Shown here: positions 16,719-25,124 of the stretch, one piece after another
Numbering within the stretch: position 1 is the stretch's first letter
How the letters are laid out: every line of letters begins with the position of its first letter
Source: DASUPK01 sp963821705
Lineage (GTDB): Bacteria > Actinomycetota > Thermoleophilia > Solirubrobacterales > 70-9
Assembly: GCA_963821705.1 (NCBI GenBank)
Contig: CAWGEV010000008.1
Location: 62,001-126,000 of the forward strand
Length of the DNA: 64,000 nt
Direction: 5' to 3'
Notes under the pieces: generated by a model
The model's input: only the letters and a program-made list of their open reading frames with translations
Told to the model about the DNA's origin: nothing
Database searches by the model: none
Program-made: the position numbers and the translations under genes

Positions 16719-16846
16719 GTACCTCGACCTCCGCTCTCAGTCAAGCTGCGATCAGCAACGCCTGAACCGCAGCGGTCTCTACGTGGTGTTGGGAGAGTAG
16801 CCGGAAACGAGCCCGCCTCTGATGACGGGTCAGGGCGGCGATGGCG

Positions 16847-17608
16847 TCAGTGCACCGTGATCTTGGCTAGGCCCTTGCCGAGCCTGTCCATGTCGACCCT
16901 GCCGGTGATCCCCGGCACGCTGCCGGAGCTCGTGTACTGCCAGACGGAGTAGCCCCGGCCGCCCCAGTTCGAGGCCGGCACCGTCGGGCTCGACACGCCC
17001 CACTCGGCGACCCAGAGCGGGTACCGGGCCTTGGCGAACTCCTTGGTGTTGCCGGTCGCCGACCAACTCGTCGCGTTCGTGTAGATCACCGGCTTGCGGC
17101 CGAGCCGCTTGTAGACCCGCTTCACCCAGGCGCGGATCCAGGCGCGCAGGGTGGTGGAGGTCATGCCGGTGAAGGGGGTCTCCACGTCGAGGACGGGGAG
17201 GAGCTCCCCGCTGTTGATCGAGCCCACCGTGGCGAGGAAGACGTCGGCCTCGGCGAGCGCATCCGCGCGGGCATCGGTGACGGTGCCGCCCGAGGCGAAG
17301 GCCCGGTGATAGGCGCCGACGCGAACCCCGGCGGACTCCGCCGCGGTCCGGTTGATGGCGAAGTAGGGGTCGGCCCCGCACTGGGCGGGCTTCACGGTGC
17401 AGTCGGTGCCGCTGCCGCGGCTGGCCTGCACGTACGCGAATCGGATCCCGGCGCCGGCGACCGACGGCCACGTGATCGCTCCCTGGAACCGCGACACGTC
17501 GATGCCCATCGCCCTGGTCCCCGCCGCGGCGGAGCCCGGCGCGAGCGTGACGGCGGCCAGGCAGAGCGCGATGGCGGCCGTCAGCGTCGTTGTCCTGAGC
17601 GTGCGCAT
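16847..17608 (-). CDS. Secreted GH25 lysozyme-like muramidase
   Basis: The 253-residue protein has a signal peptide (cleavage after about A30) followed by a complete glycoside hydrolase 25 barrel: MGIDVSRFQGAITWPSV with the first catalytic-site aspartate, RVGAYHRAF, the DxE signature in LPVLDVETPF, and WVAEWG near the end. GH25 enzymes cleave the beta-1,4 bond between MurNAc and GlcNAc, so this enzyme probably remodels peptidoglycan or attacks competitors. It lies 12 bases after the sulfatase gene on the same strand and is probably co-transcribed with it. Confidence 0.92.
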   Translation of the reverse strand: MRTLRTTTLTAAIALCLAAVTLAPGSAAAGTRAMGIDVSRFQGAITWPSVAGAGIRFAYVQASRGSGTDCTVKPAQCGADPYFAINRTAAESAGVRVGAYHRAFASGGTVTDARADALAEADVFLATVGSINSGELLPVLDVETPFTGMTSTTLRAWIRAWVKRVYKRLGRKPVIYTNATSWSATGNTKEFAKARYPLWVAEWGVSSPTVPASNWGGRGYSVWQYTSSGSVPGITGRVDMDRLGKGLAKITVH

Positions 17609-17620
17609 GGTGCCCGGACG

Positions 17621-19255
17621 CTATCCGGTCGGACTTGGCTTTCCCGATTTCTTCTTCGGCTTCGCCAGCGGCTTGGGCGGCTTGGCGATCTGCGTATTGC
17701 AGGGCGTCCCGCTGCAGTGGACAAGCTTGGCGAGCGCCTTCAGGAGGAACTTCTTCACCGGTGCATAGCGCCCGTTCTTCCAAACCGAGTTCAGCTCGAG
17801 CGGATCGTTCGAGAGGTCGTACATCTCGCGGCCGCCATCGGAGTACTTGGTCAGGAGGTAGCGACCGGTCCGGATGCCGCGGTACCGGGGTGCGACGATC
17901 GCCCGGGAGAGCTGGGCGGTGTGGTCGAGGTCGGTGTTCTTGACGTAGGTGCCGATCTTGACCGGTCGCCTGTGGCCGCCAGCAGCGGCTGCGGTTCCGG
18001 TCCCGGGCTCGAAGGTCGATCCGGGAGGGCCGGTCTCGAAGAGGATCGGCCGGGTCGACTTCCGGGCCGGATCCTGGGCATAGGGCAGCAGCGACTGCCC
18101 GTCTTGCGGGAGGCCGGGCTTCGCCCCCGCCGCGGCCAGGATCGTCGAGGTGATGTCGCCGTTCCAGACCAGCGCCCGCGGCTGCGAGCCCGCGGGGATG
18201 CCGGGGCCGCGGATCAACAGCGGCACCTGGGCGGAGGGGTCGTAGTCAACGAACTTGCCCTGGTGCAGGCGGTGCTGCCCCTGCATAAAGCCCTGGTCGG
18301 AGGTGAAGATCAGATACGTGTTGTTGAGCGCGCCGCGAGCCTGCAGGTCGTTGACGATCTTCTCGACGGCGTCGTCGACCGAGAGCAGGGTCTCGAGGCG
18401 GTGCTGGTAACGGGTCTGGATCTTGGCGATCAGCCCCGGGCCGAAGCGCTTGATCCGCTTGATCCAGGCGGGCTTGTCCTTGACGTTCTTCTCGTTGAAG
18501 CTGGCGTCGATCGGCAGGGGGGCCGTTGCGAAGGCGCCGGCGTACTTCGGTTCCGGAGTGGCCGGGTCGTGCGGCGCGAAGAACTGCACCTGCATGTAGA
18601 GCGGGGAGTTCGGGAAGTTCGTCAGGTGGTTGTCGATCCGCTGCGTCGCCAAGTCCGCGTAGACGTTGGTCGAGTAGTCGTCGGCCGTGTAGGTCTTGTC
18701 GACGCCGTTCTCGTCGAGGGTGAACCCCGTGTAAGCGGAGGGCGGGCCGATGAAGCCGTAGAACTCGCCCTTGGACCCGGGGCCGGCGCCGCCGTTGAAG
18801 GGGCCCCATCCCGGCGGGACGTAGGTCTGGTTGGTCACCTCGCCGAAGCCGTTCGGCATCTTGCCGATGTGGATCGTCCGGTAGCCGGCGGACTGCAGCC
18901 AGACGGGCAGGTCGTTCTTGTCGTTGAACGACTGGTAGCCGCCCTGCGGCGGCGTGTTCCCGAGGACGCCGGTGTTGTGGGCGTAGTCGCCGGTCTGTAC
19001 GGTCACCCGCGAGGGGCAGCAGAGGGGATCCGAGGCGAACGCATGGAGGAAGGTGGCGCCGGCGTTCCCGATCAGCGCCTGCGTCTTCGGCATCACCGCC
19101 ATGTCACGGACCGTCTGGTCGTCCGTGGTGAACATGATCACGTTGGGTCTGCTGCTCGCCGCGCGCGACTTCTCGCCGCCGCTGAGTACAACGAGCAATG
19201 TCAGGCAGGCGAATCCCGCCATCAGGATCCCCGCCCTGGCCGTGGAGCGCATCAA
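17621..19255 (-). CDS. Secreted type I sulfatase (arylsulfatase/GlcNAc-6-sulfatase-like)
   Basis: The 544-residue protein has a signal peptide followed by the alkaline-phosphatase-like sulfatase fold. The N-terminal metal site is NVIMFTTDDQT, and the formylglycine motif C-x-P-S-R is LCCPSRVTVQTG (first Cys near residue 79). The second metal site is the later LIFTSDQGFMQGQHRLHQGK. The C-terminus is lysine- and proline-rich. Sulfatases of this group remove sulfate from sugars or aryl esters; glucosamine-6-sulfatase-like is my best guess from overall similarity. The gene needs a formylglycine-generating enzyme, which is not in the window. Confidence 0.9.
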   Translation of the reverse strand: MMRSTARAGILMAGFACLTLLVVLSGGEKSRAASSRPNVIMFTTDDQTVRDMAVMPKTQALIGNAGATFLHAFASDPLCCPSRVTVQTGDYAHNTGVLGNTPPQGGYQSFNDKNDLPVWLQSAGYRTIHIGKMPNGFGEVTNQTYVPPGWGPFNGGAGPGSKGEFYGFIGPPSAYTGFTLDENGVDKTYTADDYSTNVYADLATQRIDNHLTNFPNSPLYMQVQFFAPHDPATPEPKYAGAFATAPLPIDASFNEKNVKDKPAWIKRIKRFGPGLIAKIQTRYQHRLETLLSVDDAVEKIVNDLQARGALNNTYLIFTSDQGFMQGQHRLHQGKFVDYDPSAQVPLLIRGPGIPAGSQPRALVWNGDITSTILAAAGAKPGLPQDGQSLLPYAQDPARKSTRPILFETGPPGSTFEPGTGTAAAAGGHRRPVKIGTYVKNTDLDHTAQLSRAIVAPRYRGIRTGRYLLTKYSDGGREMYDLSNDPLELNSVWKNGRYAPVKKFLLKALAKLVHCSGTPCNTQIAKPPKPLAKPKKKSGKPSPTG

Positions 19256-19324
19256 CCGAACATAACGAGGCCGAGGGGGTGAAGTTGCGGGCTACCCCGC
19301 ATATAGGGTTCGCCCTGACAGGCG

Positions 19325-21109
19325 ATGGGATTCTTCGAACCCTCACCCCCGCCATTCGATCTGGAGGAGTGGAAGGCCAAGCCGCACCTGGCCCGGCTCA
19401 AGCCGCTGGTTCAGGACTGGGGGGCCAACGGCTTCGGCTCACCCACCTTCGTCTACTTCATCTACGTCCTCAAGCTGATCCTGTTCAGCGTCGGGGCGCT
19501 CTTCGTGATCTCGCTGACGCCGGGGCTCGGGTCGCTCGGCAACCTCAGCGACTGGTGGACCGAGCCGATCGTCTTCGAGAAGCTCGCGGTCTGGCTCCTG
19601 CTCTGGGAGATCCTCGGGCTCGGCGCGGGGTCGATGCCGCTGAGCTTCCGGTTCATGCCGCCGATCGGGGGCGCGCTCTACTGGCTGCGAACGGGGACCA
19701 TCCGGCTGCCGCCCTGGCCCGACAAGGTGCCCTTCACCAAGGGGAACACGAGGACGCTCGTGGACGTCGCCCTGTATGCGGGGGTGCTCGCCGCGGGGAT
19801 CTTCCTGCTGGCCGCCTCCGGCGTCGACTCGGGGCCGGGTTCGGCCGGCAAGCTGCCTCCTGCCGGAATCGCGGTGCTGCTCGGGTTGCTCGGCCTCCTC
19901 GGTCTGCGCGACAAGGTCTCGTTTCTCGGCGCCCGCCCGGAGATCTACGCCACGATCCTGATCGTCGGCCTGTTCCCGGTGCAGCACTGGATCGTGGCCT
20001 GGCAGTTCGTCTTCCTCTTCATCTGGTGGGGGGCCGCGTCCTCGAAGCTGAACAGTCACTTCCCGTTCGTCGTCTCGACGATGATGAGCAACGCACCCCT
20101 GGTCCCGCGCCAGGTCAGGCGCCGCCTCTGGAGCGACTACCCCGAGGACATGATGCCGTCGCGGCTGACCGCCGCGATCGCGCACTTCGGCACCGTCCAG
20201 GAGTTCCTCTGGCCGGCGCTGCTGGTCTTCCAGGACAACCCGACGATCCGGACGATCGCGATCGTCGGGATGATCCTCTTCCACCTGAACATCACGTCGA
20301 TGTTCCCGCTGGCGGTCCCGCTCGAGTGGAACCTCTTCATGATCTTCGGGATCCTCTTCCTCTTCGGGCACTACGGCGACACGCCGCTCTCGACGATCGG
20401 CGACCCGCTTTTGATCGCGGTGCTCGCGGTCCCATGCCTCCTGCTGCCGCTGCTCGGCGGTAATCGCCCGGACAAGATCTCGTTCCTGCCGTCGATGCGC
20501 TACTACGCCGGCAACTGGGCGACCAGCGCCTGGCTCTTCCGGAAGGGGAGCGGGGCGGAGGAGAAGCTCGACACCCACATCAAGAAGCCGGCGCGGACGA
20601 TCGTCGAGCAGGTCGGGGACATCTACGACCGCGAGACCGCTCTCTACCTCCTCAACCGGGGGCTGGCGTTCCGGGCGATGCACTCCCACGGGCGCGCGCT
20701 CAACGGACTGCTTCCTCACGCGGCGGAGGACGTGGAGAGCTACGACGTCCGCGAGGGCGAGCTGATCTCGAACGTCGTCAACGGCTGGAACTTCGGGGAC
20801 GCGCACTTCCACGGCGCGCAGCTGCTCGAGGCGATCCAGGACCGCTGCGGCTTCGGGCCCGGTGACGTGCGGGTGATCTACCTCGAGTCGGAGCCGACGA
20901 TGACGGGGCGCGGCTACCAGCACTACGAGATCTGGGACGCCGTCGAGGGATTGCTCGAGGAGGGAACGGTCGCGGTCAAGGACATGGTGACGAGCCAGCC
21001 CTGGCTGGACGAGTCGTTCGACTTCCCGGCGGTGGTCGAAGGTGGCGAGCGCGCCCCCGCCGAGCCACTGCCCGTCGGCGGCGCGGAGTCCGCCGTGCCG
21101 AGTCGTTGA
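19325..21109 (+). CDS. DUF3556 family multi-pass membrane protein
   Basis: This 594-residue protein starts MGFFEPSPPPFDLEEWKAKP and has about nine hydrophobic helices up to residue 380, then a soluble C-terminal region of about 200 residues with HSHGRALNGLLPHA and YLESEPTMTGRGYQHYEIWD. Length, the short proline-rich start and the helix pattern match the DUF3556 proteins known from mycobacteria and other actinobacteria. Function is unknown. Its last codons overlap the start of an FAD-dependent oxidoreductase (TTGA), so the two are translationally coupled and may act on the same membrane-associated substrate. Confidence 0.8.
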   Translation: MGFFEPSPPPFDLEEWKAKPHLARLKPLVQDWGANGFGSPTFVYFIYVLKLILFSVGALFVISLTPGLGSLGNLSDWWTEPIVFEKLAVWLLLWEILGLGAGSMPLSFRFMPPIGGALYWLRTGTIRLPPWPDKVPFTKGNTRTLVDVALYAGVLAAGIFLLAASGVDSGPGSAGKLPPAGIAVLLGLLGLLGLRDKVSFLGARPEIYATILIVGLFPVQHWIVAWQFVFLFIWWGAASSKLNSHFPFVVSTMMSNAPLVPRQVRRRLWSDYPEDMMPSRLTAAIAHFGTVQEFLWPALLVFQDNPTIRTIAIVGMILFHLNITSMFPLAVPLEWNLFMIFGILFLFGHYGDTPLSTIGDPLLIAVLAVPCLLLPLLGGNRPDKISFLPSMRYYAGNWATSAWLFRKGSGAEEKLDTHIKKPARTIVEQVGDIYDRETALYLLNRGLAFRAMHSHGRALNGLLPHAAEDVESYDVREGELISNVVNGWNFGDAHFHGAQLLEAIQDRCGFGPGDVRVIYLESEPTMTGRGYQHYEIWDAVEGLLEEGTVAVKDMVTSQPWLDESFDFPAVVEGGERAPAEPLPVGGAESAVPSR

Positions 21110-22518
21110 GCGCGGCGATCGTCGTCGGCTCGGGCCCCAACGGGCTGGCCTGCGCCGTGGAGCTGGCGCGGAACGGGGTGGAGGTGACCGTCCTCGAGGC
21201 CGAGGAGACGATCGGCGGGGGGACGCGGACCAGCGAGCTCACGGTCCCGGGGCTGTTGCACGACGACTGCTCCGCCACCCATCCGATGGCCGCCGCGTCC
21301 CCGTTCCTCAACTCACTCGACCTGGGCGAGCACGGGCTCGAGTGGCTCTGGCCCGAGGTCTCGCTGGCCCACCCGCTCGACGACGGGAGCGCGGGGGTGA
21401 TGGTCCGTTCGATCGAGGAGACGGCCCGCGGCCTCGGCGAGGACGGCCCGGCCTGGAAGCGCGTCTTCGGCTCGTCGTCGGCGAACTTCGAGGCGCTCCT
21501 AGACGACATGCTCGGGCCGATCCTCCACGTGCCCCGGCACCCCGTCCGCCTGGCCCGCTTCGGGATCCCGGCCGCGACGCCGGCCTCCGTCCTGGCCAGG
21601 GCCTGGAGGACGCCGCAGGCCCGGGCCCTGTTCGGCGGGGTCGCGGCACATTCGTTCGCTCCGCTCACCCGACCGATGAGCTCGTCCGTCGGCTGTGCGC
21701 TGATCGACGCCGGTCACTCCTTCGGCTGGCCCGTGGCCCGGGGCGGGTCCCGGGCGATCACGGAGGCCCTCGCGTCCGTGCTCCGCGATCACGGCGGGAG
21801 GATCGAGACCGGGCGCCGGGTGACCTCGTTCGACGAGGTCGCCGGTGCCGACGTGGTCGCCTTCGACCTCGCCCCGGCGGCGGTCGCCGAGATCGCCGGC
21901 GACCGGCTGCCCGGCCGGGTCGCCCGTGCCTATCGCCGCTATCGGCACGGCCCGGGGGCCCACAAGCTCGACCTCGCCGTGGAGGGAGGTGTCCCCTGGA
22001 CGAACGAGGCCTGTCGCAGCGCGGGCACGGTGCACCTCGCCGGGACGTTCGAGGAGCTCGCCGCCGCGGAGCGGGCGATCAACCGGGGGTCGATGCCGGA
22101 GCGACCTTTCGTCCTCGTCGGACAGCAGTACCTGGCCGACCCCAGCCGGTCGAAGGGCGACCTGCATCCGCTCTGGGTCTACGCGCACGTGCCGAGCGGG
22201 TACCGCGGGGACGCGACGGAGGCGGTGCTCGGCCAGATCGAGCGCTTCGCGCCGGGCTTCCGCGAGCGGATCGTCGAGACCTCCATCAGGACCCCCAACG
22301 AGCTCGAGGCCCACAACTCGAACTACGTCGGCGGCGACATCATCACCGGCGCCAACACCGCGATCCAGGTTCTGATCAGGCCGCGCTTCGCGCTCGACCC
22401 GTACGGCACCGGGATCGACGGCGCTTACATCTGCTCGGCGGCGACGCCGCCGGGCGCCGGGGCGCATGGGATGAACGGCTACAACGCGGCGCGCTCGGCC
22501 CTGCGGGATCTCGCGTAG
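21106..22518 (+). CDS. FAD-dependent phytoene desaturase-like oxidoreductase
   Basis: The 470-residue protein begins with a dinucleotide-binding motif, IVVGSGPNGLACAVELARNG, with E at the end of the second strand (VTVLEAEE), then IGGGTRTSELTVPGLLHDDC typical of the CrtI/retinol-saturase-like amine-oxidase superfamily. The C-terminal FAD segment is TGIDGAYICSAATPPGAGAHG. It probably dehydrogenates or isomerises a hydrophobic polyene or lipid, but the substrate is unknown. The TTG start at 21106 overlaps the DUF3556 stop by 4 bases. No phytoene synthase is nearby, so carotenoid synthesis is not supported. Confidence 0.85.
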   Translation: MSAAIVVGSGPNGLACAVELARNGVEVTVLEAEETIGGGTRTSELTVPGLLHDDCSATHPMAAASPFLNSLDLGEHGLEWLWPEVSLAHPLDDGSAGVMVRSIEETARGLGEDGPAWKRVFGSSSANFEALLDDMLGPILHVPRHPVRLARFGIPAATPASVLARAWRTPQARALFGGVAAHSFAPLTRPMSSSVGCALIDAGHSFGWPVARGGSRAITEALASVLRDHGGRIETGRRVTSFDEVAGADVVAFDLAPAAVAEIAGDRLPGRVARAYRRYRHGPGAHKLDLAVEGGVPWTNEACRSAGTVHLAGTFEELAAAERAINRGSMPERPFVLVGQQYLADPSRSKGDLHPLWVYAHVPSGYRGDATEAVLGQIERFAPGFRERIVETSIRTPNELEAHNSNYVGGDIITGANTAIQVLIRPRFALDPYGTGIDGAYICSAATPPGAGAHGMNGYNAARSALRDLA

Positions 22519-22604
22519 TGCCCGCGCTTCCGTAGTTCCCCCGGACATTCGTCCAGTAATTCGTCCCGTTGCGCGGAGACCGCGCCTACGCTGAGCTTCC
22601 GCCA

Positions 22605-23384
22605 ATGGCTTCCGGAAAGGACTCCGGGCCAGGGGGAGGAGGAGAATTGCGCCCGCTCGATTGGTCGCACCGGATCGAGGAGGCTCTGGAGAGGGACCTC
22701 TTCGTTCTGCACGGCCAGCGCATCGTCGACGTCATCAGCGGGACGACGATGCGCCATGAGCTCTTTCTCCGGATGAGCGGCCGCCGCCGGCTGATCCCGG
22801 CCGGCGAGTTCGTCATGGCGGCCGAGGAGTTCGGATCGATCCAGGAGATCGATCGCTGGGTCGTCTCGCGGGCGATCGAGGTGGCGGCGTCGGGACACCC
22901 CGTGGATCTCAACCTCAGCTTGAGGTCGACGGATGAGGCGATGCTGGCCCTCATCCGGGAGCGGCTGCGGGAGACCGGTGCCGATCCCGGCGACCTCGTC
23001 CTGGAGCTGAGCGAGTCACAGCTCGAGGCGGCGCTCGACACGGGCGGCGCCTTCATGAGGTGCGTGGACGAGCTCGGCTGCAAGATCGCGCTGGACGGAT
23101 TCGTCGAGGGCGGCCCGCGGGGGGCGCTGCTCCGGCAGCTTCCGATCGCCTACGTCAAGCTCGGCCCGCCCTTCATCGACGACCTCGCGTCCGATCGCGA
23201 CAAGCGGCGGCTCGTCCGGAGCACAGTGCTCATGGCGCACCGATCCGGACAGCGGGTGATCGCGCAGGGGGTGGAGGACCTCGCCACCCTCGAGCAGCTC
23301 GAGGACCTGGGGATCGACGAGGGCCAGGGCTATGCGCTCGGCGCGCCGGAGTCGCTCGGCTCCCTGCTCAGCGCCGCCGTCTGA
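22605..23384 (+). CDS. Degenerate EAL-domain protein
   Basis: The 259-residue protein is a stand-alone EAL domain, but the signature residues of active c-di-GMP phosphodiesterases are altered. The E-x-L-x-R start is HELFLRM, the E-V/T-E-S segment is LELSES, D-D-F-G is DGFVEG, and the K-x-D segment is VKLGPP. A-E-G-V-E is AQGVE. Two metal-binding acidic residues and the catalytic lysine context are therefore missing, so a binding or structural role is more likely than hydrolysis. I chose the ATG at 22605 (MASGKDSG). It has no GGDEF or sensor domain and stands alone. Confidence 0.8.
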   Translation: MASGKDSGPGGGGELRPLDWSHRIEEALERDLFVLHGQRIVDVISGTTMRHELFLRMSGRRRLIPAGEFVMAAEEFGSIQEIDRWVVSRAIEVAASGHPVDLNLSLRSTDEAMLALIRERLRETGADPGDLVLELSESQLEAALDTGGAFMRCVDELGCKIALDGFVEGGPRGALLRQLPIAYVKLGPPFIDDLASDRDKRRLVRSTVLMAHRSGQRVIAQGVEDLATLEQLEDLGIDEGQGYALGAPESLGSLLSAAV

Positions 23385-23401
23385 GTCCGGGCAGCCGTCG
23401 A

Positions 23402-23485
23402 TGCGGCTGAGAGGAGTCGAACCTCCACGTCCCGAAGGACACAGGCACCTGAAGCCTGCGCGTCTACCAGTTCCGCCACAGCCGC
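23402..23485 (-). tRNA. tRNA-Leu (CAG)
   Basis: On the minus strand the acceptor GCGGCTG (23479-23485) pairs with CAGCCGC (23403-23409) and the discriminator A is at 23402. The anticodon stem CAGGC/GCCTG encloses TTCAGGT, giving anticodon CAG. There is a long variable arm (GTGTCC...GGACG), as expected for class II tRNA-Leu, and the T loop reads TTCGACT. The CCA end is not encoded. Confidence 0.95.
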
Positions 23486-23557
23486 GGGCTCGGGAAGCTT
23501 AGGGCCTATCCCGCCGAGGTCGCACCCCTGGCTACACTCACGGCCGTCACAAGACTC

Positions 23558-23630
23558 GCCGCTATCGTCTAGGGGACTAGGACGCCGGATTCTCAGTCCG
23601 GAAACCCGGGTTCGAATCCCGGTAGCGGTG
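23558..23630 (+). tRNA. tRNA-Glu (CTC)
   Basis: The cloverleaf is complete. Acceptor GCCGCTA pairs with TAGCGGT (a G-U closing pair) and the discriminator is G at 23630. The D arm contains TCTAGGGGACTAGGA, the anticodon stem CCGGA/TCCGG encloses TTCTCAG (anticodon CTC), and the T arm is CCGGG-TTCGAAT-CCCGG. Genes for tRNA-Leu and tRNA-Glu are divergent with a 72-base gap. Confidence 0.96.
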
Positions 23631-23636
23631 CCTCTC

Positions 23637-23659
23637 AACCCGCACAGTCGTGCGGGTTT
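23637..23659 (+). terminator. Intrinsic terminator after tRNA-Glu
   Basis: AACCCGCAC at 23637-23645 pairs with GTGCGGGTT at 23650-23658 around a 4-base loop and is followed by a short T run, 6 bases after the mature tRNA-Glu end. It fits transcription termination of the tRNA. Confidence 0.7.
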
Positions 23660-23797
23660 CGTCGTTCGAGGGCCGCCCGTGGACCAACAGATGGACCAAC
23701 GCGGAGCCGCCGGAGGCGACGCCATCGAGTAGCCTGCGCACGCCCGGATGAGCCCGGTCGAAGGCGTGGCCCGCCTCGCCCATGGGGACTGCCGCGG

Positions 23798-24384
23798 GTG
23801 AGGGATCGCTGGGACACAGGGCGGATCGAAGCCTTCAGCGATGGCGTCTTCTCGATCGCGGCCACACTGCTGGTGCTGGAAACAGCGGTCCCGGAGGCCG
23901 ACTTCGATCATCTCTGGAAGGGCCAGTGGCCCTCCTACCTGAGCTACGCGACCAGCTTCCTAACCATCGGCGGCCTCTTGCTCGTGCACCACGTCATCTT
24001 CCGGCGCCTGCGTTTCGCTGACTTCAACGTGACCCGGCTCAACCTGCTGCTGCTGATGGCTGTCGCCTTCCTGCCCTTCCCGACCAAGCTGGTGGCCGAG
24101 GCGATCAACTCGTCGAGCAGCGCCGAGCGCGCTTCGGTCCTGCGACGCTGCTGGTGATCTCCGTCCTGATCACGGTGATCGTTCGCTATGCGGGGTCGCG
24201 ACCGGAGCTAATCGAGGAGGAGGGCCGCGACGAGGTTGTGGCGCTGGCGGCGCAGTCGAGTCCGAATCTCGCCTTCTATCTCGTCGTCTTGGCGCTGGCG
24301 TTCCTCGCGCCCAAGGTCGCGGCCTTCGGCTTCCTCGCGATCGCGATTGTCGCGATCATGCGCGTCCGCGGGGAACGCCATTGA
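23798..24384 (+). CDS. TMEM175-type potassium channel (DUF1211), one frameshift
   Basis: The GTG start at 23798 gives RIEAFSDGVFSIAATLLVLE, which contains the F-S-D family filter motif at the end of the first helix of TMEM175 proteins. Helices 2 to 4 follow in the same frame. Near 24144-24150 the reading switches frame: the first frame stops at 24157, while ATLLVISVLITVIVRYA continues in another frame to 24384 and ends in basic residues. One missing base would restore a protein of about 195 residues, the usual size for bacterial members. These channels form tetramers and conduct K+. A real null allele cannot be excluded, but a sequencing error is more likely. Confidence 0.75.
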
Positions 24385-24484
24385 CGATCTGAAGGCGCCG
24401 CTTTGGACGAAAAGCAGTAGTTCTTTACGGCTCGCGCTCGACTCACTGTCCCACAGACCGGCGCGCGCCAACGCGCAGGGCTAG

Positions 24485-24704
24485 CTACTCGGAGCCGGTC
24501 TTGCGCTCGCGCTCACGCGCGTAGCGCTCTTCGTGAACCACGTTCGCGCTTCGCCTCCTCACCCCGTTGTTCGGCGGCGTCCTTTGCGGACTCACGTTCG
24601 CGCTCTGCTTCCTTGCGCTCACGATCGCGCTTCCCCTTGTACTGGAAGTAGCTGCCCCGACCGCGCGATTGGGTCGCTTGCTTCAGCTTGTCCCAAAGAC
24701 CCAT
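24485..24704 (-). CDS. Small highly charged protein, one frameshift near the end
   Basis: The ATG at 24702-24704 starts MGLWDKLKQATQSRGRGSYF, followed by a long Arg/Glu/Lys helix (RERKEAERERESAKDAAEQR). In the given frame it ends at 24513 with an implausible tail. Removing one G in the run near 24533-24537 continues the charged helix as VHEERYARERERKTGSE and stops at 24485, giving about 72 residues. The amphipathic N-terminus resembles other small actinobacterial proteins of unknown function. It faces away from the TMEM175-like gene. Confidence 0.5.
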
Positions 24705-25124
24705 TGTTCAGCCACCACGATCACAACGACGCCGGTGCCAACCGCGAGCACCATTACGAGTCTTCTTCCGCCATGTAGAAAAGGCTACTTGCTGGGCGCA
24801 ACGGTGAGGATCGCCACAAGTCGGATCGGCCACCTCGCACTCGCCCGCGGGCTCCGAGATCTGCTGCGGAGCTCGAGGCGACTCCGGAGGGGCAGGGAAG
24901 GCCCGAATCGGGTCGAAATCGAGGCGATTAAGCACCCGTTAACAGGCCGCAAAGTACGGCCAAATACCGACTCTGCGGCTGGGGTCCAAGATAGGATCGC
25001 TGCCTGGAGCTGCAGGATTGCGGCAGGAGAGAGATGTGCCGCTGGAAGCAGGTGAGGAGCTGCTGGAGAGAGGGACCGATATTGGGGCCCGAACGGAGGC
25101 TCATGGTGCCGGAATGATCTGCCC
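24705..25124. other. Non-coding gap before the Mce operon
   Basis: I see no convincing coding sequence, RNA gene or repeat in these 420 bases. Local AT content rises around 24928-24975 (AAGCACCCGTTAACAGG, GGCCAAATACC), which could hold the mce promoter, but no clear -35/-10 pair can be assigned. Notably, no yrbE/MlaE permease gene occupies this place. Confidence 0.6.

Noticed and set aside
21106..22518. Carotenoid desaturase CrtI
   Set aside because: No phytoene synthase or other crt gene is nearby, and many CrtI-like flavoproteins act on other substrates.
23680..23700. Direct repeat TGGACCAAC twice behind tRNA-Glu as an attachment core
   Set aside because: It is only 9 bases, outside the tRNA, and not accompanied by an integrase; it could be chance.
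23330..23911. Minus-strand open frame across both tRNA genes
   Set aside because: It translates the tRNA-Glu and tRNA-Leu sequences (giving the familiar GIRTRVSG-type artefact) and has no protein support.
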